From positions 62,001-126,000 of the forward strand of contig JAHHIG010000006.1 in assembly GCA_019358895.1 (NCBI GenBank): 64,000 bases of DNA. The letters run 5' to 3'. Every line of letters starts with the position of its first letter. Position 1 is the stretch's first letter. The position numbers were made by a program, and so were the translations under genes. The notes beneath the pieces are model-generated. The model was given only the letters and a program-made list of their open reading frames with translations. It did no database searches and was not told the DNA's origin. This stretch comes from Tildeniella nuda ZEHNDER 1965/U140. Its GTDB lineage: Bacteria; Cyanobacteriota; Cyanobacteriia; Leptolyngbyales; Leptolyngbyaceae. Below are positions 26,852 to 35,359 of the stretch, piece after piece.

Positions 26852-27451
26852 CTAACCCTGACTGACGATCGACGCTAAAAAGTTCCTTAGTAGCTGCTTA
26901 CCTGAGGCAGTAAGAACACTTTCGGGATGAAACTGAACGCCTTGAACATGGGGATAGTGCCGATGGCGCACACCCATGATCGTACCGTCGTCCACCCAGG
27001 CAGTAATTTCTAACACTTCAGGACACGCCTGCCGATCAATCACCAAACTATGATACCGGGTTGCGGTCAGTGGATTTTCTAATCCTTGAAAAACGCCCGT
27101 ACCCGTATGGTGAACTGGGGACGTTTTGCCATGCATCAGCATCGGCGCAGCCACGATTTTGCCACCAAACACTTGCCCGATACTTTGATGTCCCAGGCAA
27201 ACGCCCAAAATCGGCACGGTTGAACCCAACGCCTCAATAATCGACTGCGAAATGCCTGCATCCTCTGGGCGACCAGGACCCGGTGAAATGACGATCGCCG
27301 CTGGTTGAAGCTGACGAATGTGCGCTAACGAAATCTGGTCGTTGCGATAAACCTGCACATCTGCTGCTACTGGAAACTCAGCCCCTAGCTCTCCCAAATA
27401 CTGCACAAGGTTATAGGTAAAGCTGTCGTAGTTGTCGATTACAAGAATCAT
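26852..27451 (-). CDS. trpG: Anthranilate / aminodeoxychorismate synthase glutaminase subunit
   Basis: Class I glutamine amidotransferase that feeds ammonia to the TrpE or PabB subunit in the cytoplasm. The 199-residue form starting [20 protein letters not shown] is the normal length. The catalytic triad is visible: Cys85 ([10 protein letters not shown]), His175 and Glu177 (VQFHPESVL); the oxyanion strand is [13 protein letters not shown] 55-residue longer frame would run through a repeat element and is rejected. It is last in the run DUF3285-ybeY-dgkA-trpG on the minus strand. TrpG and PabA cannot be separated by sequence alone. Confidence 0.93.
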   Translation of the reverse strand: MILVIDNYDSFTYNLVQYLGELGAEFPVAADVQVYRNDQISLAHIRQLQPAAIVISPGPGRPEDAGISQSIIEALGSTVPILGVCLGHQSIGQVFGGKIVAAPMLMHGKTSPVHHTGTGVFQGLENPLTATRYHSLVIDRQACPEVLEITAWVDDGTIMGVRHRHYPHVQGVQFHPESVLTASGKQLLRNFLASIVSQG

Positions 27452-27535
27452 CAGAAAGAATATTGGGTCTAAAAACGAGAGTCGCTCACTCCTAGTAGAG
27501 CATAAGTAGGTAGGTCTAATTAAATGTAAAACCTG

Positions 27536-27622
27536 TGTAGGTTGGGTTGAGGCACGAAACCCAACGCTCGCATGGGTTACGCTGTCGCTCTTGTATGACG
27601 GAACGGCTTTACCCATCCTACA
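27536..27622. mobile_element. MITE-like element of about 87 bp
   Basis: The ends TGTAGGTTGGGT (27536-27547) and ACCCATCCTACA (27611-27622) are inverted repeats matching at 11 of 12 positions. Inside, GTTGGGTT (27541-27548) pairs with AACCCAAC (27558-27565) around GAGGCACGA. The GTAGGTTGGGTT...CGAAACCCAAC motif is a widespread cyanobacterial dispersed repeat. It lies just upstream of trpG. No clear target-site duplication was identified. Confidence 0.65.
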
Positions 27623-27701
27623 TTTGATTCCAACCCCCTACTTACTGCAAACAAAAATGTGGTTCACTGTCGCAGAAGCGCTGTCTGTAGCGGTGCTGGT
27701 A

Positions 27702-28175
27702 CTAAAGCAGATGCTTCACTAAAAGCCATAGTTTCGGTAGCAGGAGCGAACTGGCAACACAAACCGCTGCAAGGGATGAAACGAGCACCGCTGCCGCCGC
27801 ACAGTCTTTAGCAATCTTAGCAAGCTCATGGTAAGACTGTTTCACTGTCAGGTCAACGACTGACTCCAGAGCTGTATTCAGCAGTTCCATCGCTAGAACA
27901 GCACCGATCGTTAATCCAACGACGGACATCTCCACTGCACTAAGGTGCAGAAAAAGACCTAACCCGATCGCAAACGTGCCAACGAAAACATGCACTCGAA
28001 AGTTGCGTTGCGTTTGAAACGCATAGCTCACACCAGCCCAAGCATATTTAAAGCTAACCAGTAGACTCGGCGCAACCTGCCACGAAAGGTCTCGGTTTAG
28101 CGCTGCGATCGGCACCACTTGACCATTCGCACGATCAGGAGTTTGGGCTTGAATTTCAGGAGGCATACACCACAA
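27702..28175 (-). CDS. dgkA: Diacylglycerol/undecaprenol kinase (DgkA family)
   Basis: Small integral membrane kinase that recycles lipid alcohols by ATP-dependent phosphorylation. The family signature MELLNTALESVVDLTVKQSYHELAKIAKDCAAAAVLVSS (about 94-132) contains the catalytic Glu and metal ligands. Helices include FVGTFAIGLGLFLHL, MSVVGLTIGAVLAM and the C-terminal LAAVCVASSLLLPKLWLLV. An N-terminal extension of about 35 residues precedes the core. The Gram-positive-type sequence suggests undecaprenol as substrate, but this is inference. Confidence 0.92.
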   Translation of the reverse strand: MWCMPPEIQAQTPDRANGQVVPIAALNRDLSWQVAPSLLVSFKYAWAGVSYAFQTQRNFRVHVFVGTFAIGLGLFLHLSAVEMSVVGLTIGAVLAMELLNTALESVVDLTVKQSYHELAKIAKDCAAAAVLVSSLAAVCVASSLLLPKLWLLVKHLL

Positions 28176-28328
28176 GGAGAAAGAACCGTGAAGCGACTCA
28201 AAGGTATTAACGCACTGTTACTAATACTCTATAGAACCACAGTAAAGATCGATACTTCATCAAGATAAATACCGCTAAGCTAAGCCTCAGTTAGCCCCTA
28301 GCCTAAAGCTTAAGGACTACGAAGAATT

Positions 28329-28904
28329 CTATCCGGTCTTGCCGTTAAGACCAACGATCTCAAGCAAAACTTGCTGTTGCTTTAACATTCGGTTCAGGCT
28401 CTCTTCATCAGGATGATCCCAACCCAGTAGGTGGAGTAGCCCATGTGCAGCCAGCCACGCTAGTTCCACATCCAACGAATGTTCCTGCGCGTTTGCCTGC
28501 CGTTGTGCTGTGCCCACCGAAATCACAATATCTCCCAGGTACAGCGGTAGTGTAGACTGAAGCGCCTGTGGTTGTACGAGAGCTGATTCGAGAGCCGCAA
28601 AAGCAAGCACGTCTGTTGACTGGTCTTGCTGACGATACTGATGATTTAACTGCTGCATCTCACGATCGCCCGTTAGACGTAGGCTTAGCTCATAAGACTC
28701 AATGGGAGAAAGGTTCGGCTGCAAGGCGACTAGCCAGGCTTGGAACCAATCTTCCCAAAGCTCAGTCGCAACCGGGCAGGGTAAGGCAGTGAGATCACCC
28801 GCCCAATCTCGACGATCGTCATCGCTTAACTCGCCATCGCCTGCCTCACGGCTGCATCCCTGCACGCAGATTTCAACATCCACGGTAAAAATTCCCTCTT
28901 GCAA
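28329..28904 (-). CDS. ybeY: Endoribonuclease YbeY (rRNA maturation factor)
   Basis: Zinc-dependent RNase involved in 16S rRNA 3'-end processing and ribosome quality control. The C-terminal motif AAHGLLHLLGWDHPDEE provides the three zinc-binding histidines (HGxLHLxGxDH); SLRLTGDREMQQLNHQYRQQDQSTDVLAF is the conserved N-terminal block. At 191 residues it has the usual cyanobacterial insertion near the start. It lies upstream of dgkA and 17 bp downstream of the DUF3285 gene, so the run is probably one operon. Confidence 0.94.
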   Translation of the reverse strand: MQEGIFTVDVEICVQGCSREAGDGELSDDDRRDWAGDLTALPCPVATELWEDWFQAWLVALQPNLSPIESYELSLRLTGDREMQQLNHQYRQQDQSTDVLAFAALESALVQPQALQSTLPLYLGDIVISVGTAQRQANAQEHSLDVELAWLAAHGLLHLLGWDHPDEESLNRMLKQQQVLLEIVGLNGKTG

Positions 28905-28921
28905 CGTTCTGTTCTAGAGCA

Positions 28922-29209
28922 TCAACGGGTCAAGTACGCCAGTCCCACAAAGAATGCTAGAAGACCGATCGTCGTCAGGGTGAAGTGTTGGAGCGAAAGA
29001 CCGCGTTTACGCACCATATTTCGCATGGCAAGCTTCACGTAGCTTGGTTTCGGCTCAGTCGTCACTGTTGCCCGGATGCTGGTTGCATCTGTGTCAGTTA
29101 ATGGCGCACCGTCTTCAGCCGTTGGTTCCGCCTGCACAGTGCTTGGCTCAGGTGCGGTTTCGGCAGGCTCAGAAAGGTTAGATTCAGAGCTGGCATTCTG
29201 GGTTTCCAT
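28922..29209 (-). CDS. DUF3285 family small membrane protein
   Basis: A 95-residue protein with an acidic, Glu/Thr/Pro-rich N-terminus and the conserved C-terminal block SYVKLAMRNMVRKRGLSLQHFTLTTIGLLAFFVGLAYLTR, which includes one transmembrane helix. This block identifies the cyanobacteria-specific DUF3285 family, whose function is unknown. It leads the ybeY-dgkA-trpG run. Confidence 0.88.
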   Translation of the reverse strand: METQNASSESNLSEPAETAPEPSTVQAEPTAEDGAPLTDTDATSIRATVTTEPKPSYVKLAMRNMVRKRGLSLQHFTLTTIGLLAFFVGLAYLTR

Positions 29210-29369
29210 GCGAAGTTGCGTTGATGACCTTACCCATCAATAGTAGCAAGCCTTTCATAGATACATATTTTTAGTAGACCGATCATCAGGGACGACGATC
29301 GTGCAAGAGAGGCTCAGACCCCTTCAAGAACACCTTAGCCCTCAAGCTTGAATCCCGAGGAACTGCCCA

Positions 29370-30689
29370 TCAGCCTAGATGCGCTTTCATCAACTCACTG
29401 CGCTCACGGAAGACACCCTCAGAACTGAATCGCTTCCCGTTTTCACCCGCTTGCTGAATCAGACGTGCAAGATGAGAGCGATCGCGCGCTAAGGTGGCAA
29501 GCAAATCGCCCAGAAGTTCCCACTGTCCAACGGGCACAAACTCGCCACCACCAAATTCTTTTGCGAGATCTTCAGCATAATCACTTCGATAACCAACAAT
29601 GGGAGTGCCGCTGATCAGTGATTCGATCAAGCAGCGCGGCGACTCTGATGTAATGTGTGTGAACAGCATTAAATGAGATTCACGAATTTTCTGAAGCAGC
29701 TTATCGCGATCGCTCTCAAAGCCAACTAGCTCAATGACTGAACTCAAACCACGCTCGGTAATCATGCGCTGCATCTCGTCTAGCAGGCTGCCAGCACCTA
29801 ACCATGTCGCCTTTAAGCCAACACCTAAACGGTGTGCTCTTTCGACCGCTTTAATCCAATCGAGAGGGGCTTTCATCGGCTCCATCCGACCTGCGTAGCA
29901 AAGGTGGATCGTTTGCTCTGTCATAACGCGGCTCACTTTTGCAGCGAGTGCTGCTGGGGCAATCACGTCTAGTGCGTTGGTATGAATATCATGGATCAAG
30001 AAGCTGTTGCTACAGAGCGGGCTATAGGCTGAGTAACAGTCTGCCCCATGCCATAGACCCAGTGCGGCTCGCCGAATAATCCAGGCATTATACTTTTCCA
30101 TCAGGACTGAAAAGACGAGAGCTTTCAAGCGCTTTGGCAGTGCCTCATCTTTTGCAACTTGCAGAATATGCTTGTGTTCAACCCAATCAGTATGAATGGC
30201 GTAGGCTCGTTTTTGCTGATGCGCCGCGATCGCAGCCACTGCTGCCCAATCACCGATCAATCCACCGATGCAAAACTGCAAATAGCGACTGCGCTCAACC
30301 AGTTGACCTAACAAAACCTGAGTTGAGCGATAGTGAGAGAGAAAAAGGGGAATTGAATATGCCCAGGGTAAGGGCACAAATTCAAAGCGCTGAGGATCTG
30401 CCAGCGTTGCCGTATCGCGCCAGACGATTGTTTTTTGCTGTGCGACCAGGGGTTCTGGCATCAGTAACGCTGCAACAGTGACAAAGCCAAAGTTATCCGC
30501 CCACTGCTCTAAACCATTGCACGCTTGTGCTTCAAAAAATAATTGACCATCGACCGATCGAAAGGGCACCGGAAGTACCAGTAACATCCCTTTTCTTGCA
30601 TCTTTAGCTGAGGCGTTCGACTCTTTCGCTAAATCCATAGAGTGAATCGAGTCATCTACATCTAACTGATGTCTAGCAAGATTAGCCAT
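29370..30689 (-). CDS. Glycosyltransferase family 1/4 (GT-B fold)
   Basis: A 439-residue GT-B enzyme. The C-terminal nucleotide-sugar domain is clear: IHLCYAGRMEPMKAPLDWIKAVERA (about 258-282), LKATWLGAGSLLDEMQ, VIELVGFESDRDKLLQKI, and the EX7E-like motif SESPRCLIESLISGTPIVGYRSDYAEDL. The N-terminal acceptor domain is divergent and begins after about 30 residues that look non-conserved (MANLARHQLDVDDSIHSMD). The sugar and acceptor are unknown; a role in exopolysaccharide or surface glycan is likely. Confidence 0.85.
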   Translation of the reverse strand: MANLARHQLDVDDSIHSMDLAKESNASAKDARKGMLLVLPVPFRSVDGQLFFEAQACNGLEQWADNFGFVTVAALLMPEPLVAQQKTIVWRDTATLADPQRFEFVPLPWAYSIPLFLSHYRSTQVLLGQLVERSRYLQFCIGGLIGDWAAVAAIAAHQQKRAYAIHTDWVEHKHILQVAKDEALPKRLKALVFSVLMEKYNAWIIRRAALGLWHGADCYSAYSPLCSNSFLIHDIHTNALDVIAPAALAAKVSRVMTEQTIHLCYAGRMEPMKAPLDWIKAVERAHRLGVGLKATWLGAGSLLDEMQRMITERGLSSVIELVGFESDRDKLLQKIRESHLMLFTHITSESPRCLIESLISGTPIVGYRSDYAEDLAKEFGGGEFVPVGQWELLGDLLATLARDRSHLARLIQQAGENGKRFSSEGVFRERSELMKAHLG

Positions 30690-30905
30690 AATGCGCCCAG
30701 CTTAAAGGTTCGAGTAAAATGGGGGGTCGTGATACAGACTCCTTTGCGTAAGCTATCAAATTTGTTAGGGTGCGTAAACTTTCAACCTCTAGACTTCATG
30801 GATTGTGCAATCAGGCTTTGCAAAATCTTTATCTGTCTAAACGGCATCGGCATTGATCTCAGCTACTACGCGTTGGTTTAAGCGACAAGTGTTTGAGCGC
30901 ATAAC

Positions 30906-32019
30906 TCAAACGTCAACAAGTTGAGATTCCTGACGTAGATAAGCCTGAATAAATGGATCAAGCTCGCCATTCATGACATCCGTGATGGCTGTGGTCTCAA
31001 CACCTGTGCGGAGGTCTTTTACCATTTGATAGGGATGGAAGACATAGTTGCGGATCTGATTGCCCCAAGCGGCTTCGACTATATCACCACGAATATCGGC
31101 GATTTCCTTCGCCTTTTGCTCCTGAGCAACAATCAGCAGCTTTGCTTTGAGAATAGCTAGGGCTTTCTCTTTATTTTGCAACTGCGATCGCTCCTGCGTG
31201 CAACGAACCGCGATCCCCGTGGGAATATGCAAAATGCGCACGGCTGTTTCAACCTTGTTGACGTTCTGCCCTCCTTTGCCACCTGCACGCGTGGTGGTGA
31301 TCTCCAGATCCTTAGCGGGAATGTCAAGCTGCACAGAGTTGTCGATGAGCGGCATGATTTCTACGCCCGCGAAACTCGTTTGGCGCTTATCGTTTGCATT
31401 AAAGGGCGAGATGCGAACCAGGCGATGGGTTCCTTTTTCCGATCGCAGATAGCCATAGGCATAGCGCCCGTCAATCTCCAGGGTGACAGACTTGATCCCG
31501 GCTTCGTCGCCGTCCGATCGCTCCACTTCATGCACTTTGTAGCGATGATCTTCTGCCCACCGAAAATACATGCGAAGGAGCATTTCAGCCCAATCTTGAG
31601 CGTCAGTGCCACCAGCACCAGCGTTGATAGTTAAAACCGCGCCTTTCTGGTCGTAGGTGCCAGACAACAGTTGCTGTAGTTCCCACTGGTCAAGCTCGTG
31701 GCTGAGTTGAGTGACGTTTGACTGCGCTTCCTCCAGCAGAGACGCATCCTCCTCCAGCTCTAGAAGCTCCAGTACGGCTCTGGCATCATCCAGGTTTGCC
31801 TGCCATTGATCAAGCTGCTGGATATGAGCTTTGAGGTCGTTTAGCTCTTGTAGCGTTTGCTGAGCGCTGGTCTGGTCGTCCCAAAACGCTGGTTGTGCGG
31901 CAACTTGTTCTAAATCTTGAATTTTGGCTGTGAGGGCGGGTACGTCAAAGGTAGTCCTGAGTTTTACCCAGGCGCTCAGATAACAGTTCGACTTCTCGTT
32001 TGATTTCGAGGGCTTCCAT
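30906..32019 (-). CDS. prfB: Peptide chain release factor 2, programmed +1 frameshift
   Basis: Terminates translation at UAA/UGA codons. The gene starts MEALEIKREVELLSERLGKTQDYL (32019 to 31948) and meets an in-frame UGA (31947-31945) in the context CTT-TGA-C, the conserved RF2 autoregulatory slippery site. A +1 shift continues DVPALTAKIQDLEQVAAQPAFWDD into the main frame. The joined protein is 370 residues, with the stop-recognition tripeptide SPF (204-206, in VRISPFNANDKRQ) and the catalytic GGQ (249-251, in AGGKGGQNVNKVET), at almost exactly the E. coli RF2 positions. Low RF2 promotes the shift and so raises its own synthesis. Confidence 0.97.
31945..31950 (-). promoter_or_regulatory. RF2 recoding site (CUU-UGA-C)
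   Basis: CTT (31950-31948) followed by TGA (31947-31945) and C forms the +1 frameshift signal of prfB, reached after 24 codons. The upstream CTCAGGACTAC contains AGG in the place where E. coli has its stimulatory Shine-Dalgarno-like sequence. The downstream frame is open for 345 codons. Confidence 0.93.
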
Positions 32020-32159
32020 TGCGATCGTTACTCATAAAACAGGTGGATCACCAGTTTAGTGTGAATTCTCGTGCAGAGGCACAAAGTGAGCTGACAAGGC
32101 TAACGAAAAAACCGAATTTCTTGACGAGACAATACCGCTTGAGCGTCAAGGTCGCGTTT

Positions 32160-32174
32160 AGAAACTCGGTTTCT
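32160..32174. repeat. Short palindromic repeat AGAAACTCGGTTTCT
   Basis: A 6-bp stem with a 3-nt loop lies in the 228-bp spacer between prfB and the BI-1 gene. A related AAACCGAATTTCTTG sits 50 bp before it. This sequence type is a common dispersed repeat in cyanobacteria. Nothing else is seen in the spacer. Confidence 0.5.
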
Positions 32175-32247
32175 CTAAAATTTCTCGAAAACTCGTTACA
32201 GCTTTGTAACAGAATATAACGAGAGAACTACCTGGCATTTTGTGCGG

Positions 32248-32976
32248 TTAGCGCCGTCCATTTAAGGCAATCAGCAACCGCAGGATAAAGACAAACAGGT
32301 TGATGTAGGTCAGATACATTGAAAGCGCAGCAGGCAAGTACTGATCGTCCCGGTAGGTGCGCGGAAGAATGTAAAAGTCTACGACAGCGGCTCCAGCAAA
32401 CAGAAGTACGCCAATACCTGAGATGGCAACTTCTAAAAATGTAGGCGTGTAGATGCCGAAGAAGCTCAACCCAAACTGCAACAGCACAACAACAAAGAGG
32501 GCAATAATGCCGAGACGAACCGTTTTGGCGAGCGCCATACCGTCCGCATCGCTTAGGTTGGAGCCAATCTGACGACCAGCGATGAAAGCGATCCCGCAAC
32601 CAAGTGCGGCAATGCCAACACCTGTAATACCGACTCCTTCGGTTCTCAGGGCGATCGAAACCAGACCGCTAAGCGTGTAGCCTGACAGCAGACTGTAAGT
32701 AGCCAGCAGCGGTAAGGCAACCGCGTTATTACCTTTAGAGGCAACATTAGACGCGACGAAGAAAAGAATGAGTTCCAGAACCACTGCGCCAATCACTGTG
32801 GGAAAGAAGATTTCTGGATTATTCTCTAAAACTTTGAGACCACCCAACGTGCCTGCTGCCGTCAGAATGAGTCCGCCACCCAGCCAGGGCAGCGCGTTGG
32901 CAATGACGTTAGGACCAACGAGGGCGTGACCTTTAGCCTCACGCATGGCTTGCCGAAAGTTACTGGTATTGCTCAC
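32248..32976 (-). CDS. Bax inhibitor-1/YccA family membrane protein
   Basis: A 242-residue protein with seven hydrophobic helices, ending in the family's C-terminal block LFAGAAVVDFYILPRTYRDDQYLPAALSMYLTYINLFVFILRLLIAL. The pair of acidic residues near FYILPRTYRDD corresponds to the region that controls the pH-sensitive calcium leak in bacterial BsYetJ-type homologues. The exact role in cyanobacteria is unknown; the E. coli relative YccA modulates FtsH. Confidence 0.92.
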   Translation of the reverse strand: MSNTSNFRQAMREAKGHALVGPNVIANALPWLGGGLILTAAGTLGGLKVLENNPEIFFPTVIGAVVLELILFFVASNVASKGNNAVALPLLATYSLLSGYTLSGLVSIALRTEGVGITGVGIAALGCGIAFIAGRQIGSNLSDADGMALAKTVRLGIIALFVVVLLQFGLSFFGIYTPTFLEVAISGIGVLLFAGAAVVDFYILPRTYRDDQYLPAALSMYLTYINLFVFILRLLIALNGRR

Positions 32977-33250
32977 GTTACTTTCTCTCGCTTTAGAAAC
33001 AGTAATGGATTGTCATACTCTCTATTTTCGCCTGAATTTTGGGAAACCGACCCAGGAAAAACTGAGATTTCGCCGCTGCGATCGCTGTTTTTCTGTAGAG
33101 AGCAGTTTGGCTATCAGCTCAAGGGGTTTACGTGTTTATGCCGAACCTTCATCGCAACCTCCTTCGTCAATACCGTAGATCGACGATGGTTGTAACCCCT
33201 TTCTCTGAAGAACAATAAGCTCAACTCTAGAAGTGAAAGGTGACCTGCAA

Positions 33251-34036
33251 ATGATGACTACTCAACCTTCGATTCGTACCCGCGGTATGGAATTGCTGAT
33301 GTCTTACTATCAGCATCCTTCGGTTAAAGTTCGCAACCAACTGGTGCAGTTAAACGCAGGCTTGGTGAGAAAGATTGCCCATCGCGTTAGCCACCAGTGC
33401 GCTGAACCCTATGAAGATCTCGAACAAATTGGTTACCTGGGCTTAATTCGCGCGATCGAACGCTTTAATCCACATCAAGGTTGTGCGTTTAGTTCCTTTG
33501 CGGTGCCTTACATTCGCGGTGAGATGCTGCATTTTCTGCGCGATCGCAGCGGTACAGTTAAAATTCCCCGTCGCTGGCAACAACTCAACAAAGAAGGTCA
33601 ACGCGTACGTGAAGCATTGGTAGAAGAGACGGGTCGTCAGCCTACAGATGACGAAATTGCTACAGCATTAGGCGTAACGGTCATTGAATGGCGTGAAAGC
33701 AAGCTAGCCACGAAGAACCGCCTACCGCTTAGCCTGGATGCTACCATCTGTCAGCAAATTGACTCGCCCATGACGCTCGGTGACACGCTGCCTGATGCCC
33801 ACTATCAAACGCTACAAATCCTGGAAGAAGATCGGCAGCAGCTTCAGCGGGCATTGAATCAGTTAGAGGACAAGACACGGCAGGCGATCGAATTTGTGTT
33901 CATCAAAGATCTCTCCCGCAAAGAAGTGGCTGAACAGATCGGTGTCAGCCCGATGACCGTCACGCGCCGTATCCACCGTGGCATTCAGCAGATGGTCACG
34001 CTCCTTCAACCCCAAGTGTTACAGACCGATCCCTAA
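33251..34036 (+). CDS. sigF: RNA polymerase sigma factor SigF (group 3)
   Basis: Alternative sigma factor of the SigB/SigF/SigG class. Region 2 reads LVRKIAHRVSHQCAEPYEDLEQIGYLGLIRAIERFNPHQGCAFSSFAVPYIRGEMLHFLRDRSG; region 3 is REALVEETGRQPTDDEIATALGV; region 4 ends with the HTH KDLSRKEVAEQIGVSPMTVTRRIHRGIQQM. In Synechocystis SigF controls type IV pilus genes and motility. The ATG at 33251 with AAAGGTG ahead gives 261 residues; the longer GTG start at 33233 is less likely. No anti-sigma gene is adjacent. Confidence 0.93.
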   Translation: MMTTQPSIRTRGMELLMSYYQHPSVKVRNQLVQLNAGLVRKIAHRVSHQCAEPYEDLEQIGYLGLIRAIERFNPHQGCAFSSFAVPYIRGEMLHFLRDRSGTVKIPRRWQQLNKEGQRVREALVEETGRQPTDDEIATALGVTVIEWRESKLATKNRLPLSLDATICQQIDSPMTLGDTLPDAHYQTLQILEEDRQQLQRALNQLEDKTRQAIEFVFIKDLSRKEVAEQIGVSPMTVTRRIHRGIQQMVTLLQPQVLQTDP

Positions 34037-34090
34037 GCCTTAAACGCTTCATTGTTCGGTTACGCTTTCACTAAGTAACTAGTATCCTGT

Positions 34091-34121
34091 GCTGGATTGG
34101 CTGCCGCTGATCCAGCTTTTT
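34091..34121 (+). terminator. Intrinsic terminator after sigF
   Basis: GCTGGAT pairs with ATCCAGC across a 12-nt loop, directly followed by TTTTT. It lies 54 bp after the sigF stop and before the convergent prenyltransferase gene. Confidence 0.75.
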
Positions 34122-34154
34122 AGTGGCTGTCTGAAGTCAGAAGAGTTTTTGGTT

Positions 34155-34175
34155 GTTAGTTGTTAGTTGTTAGAA
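34155..34175. repeat. TTGTTAG heptamer repeat, 3 copies
   Basis: Three perfect TTGTTAG units lie between sigF and the prenyltransferase gene. They are the same unit as the array between dnaK and dnaJ. Confidence 0.8.
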
Positions 34176-34203
34176 GAACTTAGGAGTCAGGAACGTTCAA
34201 AAC

Positions 34204-35103
34204 TCATCCCCTCGCGCCCAGGATCATGCCAACTAGTAGCACAAAGCCGATCGCCACATTTTGCTTAAAGAGTTGGGCATAAAGGCGATGGGGAATCGTT
34301 TTCTGGCAGAGACGGTAGTATTGCCAAGCCCAGAGCATAGCGGCGATCGTGAGCGTGAGCCAGAATGCTACCCCCAGCAGCATCACAATGCCTAAGCTTG
34401 CTAGACAGGCAACAGTACCAGCAAAAAAGCTGCCTACCGCGTGAGACACGTACGTACCGAAGAAGAGGGCACCCGATTTGATGCCAATGCGGCGATCGTC
34501 GTCGCGATCGGACATGGCATACACGATATCAAATCCAAGCGTCCAGAGCACGGTTGCACCCCATAAAAGCCAGGTGGCGTTGCCTAGACAGGGTGTGGGG
34601 GCAGCGATTGCGTTGCAGCTAACAGCACTCCAGCTAATCAGAACTGCAAAACCCCAGGCGATCGCTAGCACCAACTGCGGCATGGGAAAAATGCGTTTTG
34701 CAAGTGGGTAAAGAACAATGACAGGCACGGCTGCTACGCAGAGCCAAAAGGTGAGCGGATTGAGATAGAGCGACAACCCCCAAGCACAGCCAAAGGCAAC
34801 GAGTGCAACGACTAGACCAACCTTGACAGAAAGGTCGCGCGCAGCTAAAGGTCGACTGCGGGTACGCTGCACCTTGGGATCAATGTCTCGATCCCAAAGA
34901 TCATTAACGACGCAACCTGCTGCACTGGTAGCAAGAGCACCTAAAACAACGACTCCTACCAGCAGTAACGGTGGCTTGCCTCGTGCTGCAAGAACCACTG
35001 CCCACAGAGCTGGAAGCATTAAAATCAAGCGACCTTCTGGTTTATCCCAGCGGAGAAGCCGAACTATTGCCAACCAAGTTGGGGTGTGGCGTTCAATCGT
35101 CAT
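34204..35103 (-). CDS. 4-hydroxybenzoate polyprenyltransferase (UbiA family)
   Basis: Integral membrane prenyltransferase of 299 residues with the two Asp-rich metal motifs NDLWDRDID (about 68-76, followed by PKVQRTRSRPLA) and DIVYAMSDRDDDRRIGIKS (about 194-212), and eight to nine hydrophobic helices. It attaches a polyprenyl chain to 4-hydroxybenzoate, which in cyanobacteria is the committed membrane step toward plastoquinone-9 (the Synechocystis Slr0926 type). It is distinct from menA at 54301 and from the chlorophyll and tocopherol enzymes by motif context. Confidence 0.92.
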   Translation of the reverse strand: MTIERHTPTWLAIVRLLRWDKPEGRLILMLPALWAVVLAARGKPPLLLVGVVVLGALATSAAGCVVNDLWDRDIDPKVQRTRSRPLAARDLSVKVGLVVALVAFGCAWGLSLYLNPLTFWLCVAAVPVIVLYPLAKRIFPMPQLVLAIAWGFAVLISWSAVSCNAIAAPTPCLGNATWLLWGATVLWTLGFDIVYAMSDRDDDRRIGIKSGALFFGTYVSHAVGSFFAGTVACLASLGIVMLLGVAFWLTLTIAAMLWAWQYYRLCQKTIPHRLYAQLFKQNVAIGFVLLVGMILGARG

Positions 35104-35359
35104 GATGGGGAATGGGGAATGGAGAGTGGTTGGTCAACGGTTTGATATAGAAGTCAGAATTAGCATGAGACTCAGAACTCAAATTGACACATCGCTTTTC
35201 ACTTCTTCCAATGAGCGAGGTAAGGTGAAGCGATCGCACGACGATCGTTGCAGATTTTGGCGGTCTTTAGCCCATCACCCTTTCGCTCTCGCTTGCCGAC
35301 TACTTAACTTTATCGTCTCACTCCTTACCGCACGTCACAGCGGAAGCAAGCGATATGCC

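Noticed and set aside
27452-27616. Longer start of trpG
   Set aside because: It would translate the MITE-like element; the family start [11 protein letters not shown] is internal.
31945-31950. prfB as a frameshifted pseudogene
   Set aside because: The break is exactly the CTT-TGA-C recoding site and the joined protein has standard RF2 length and motif positions.
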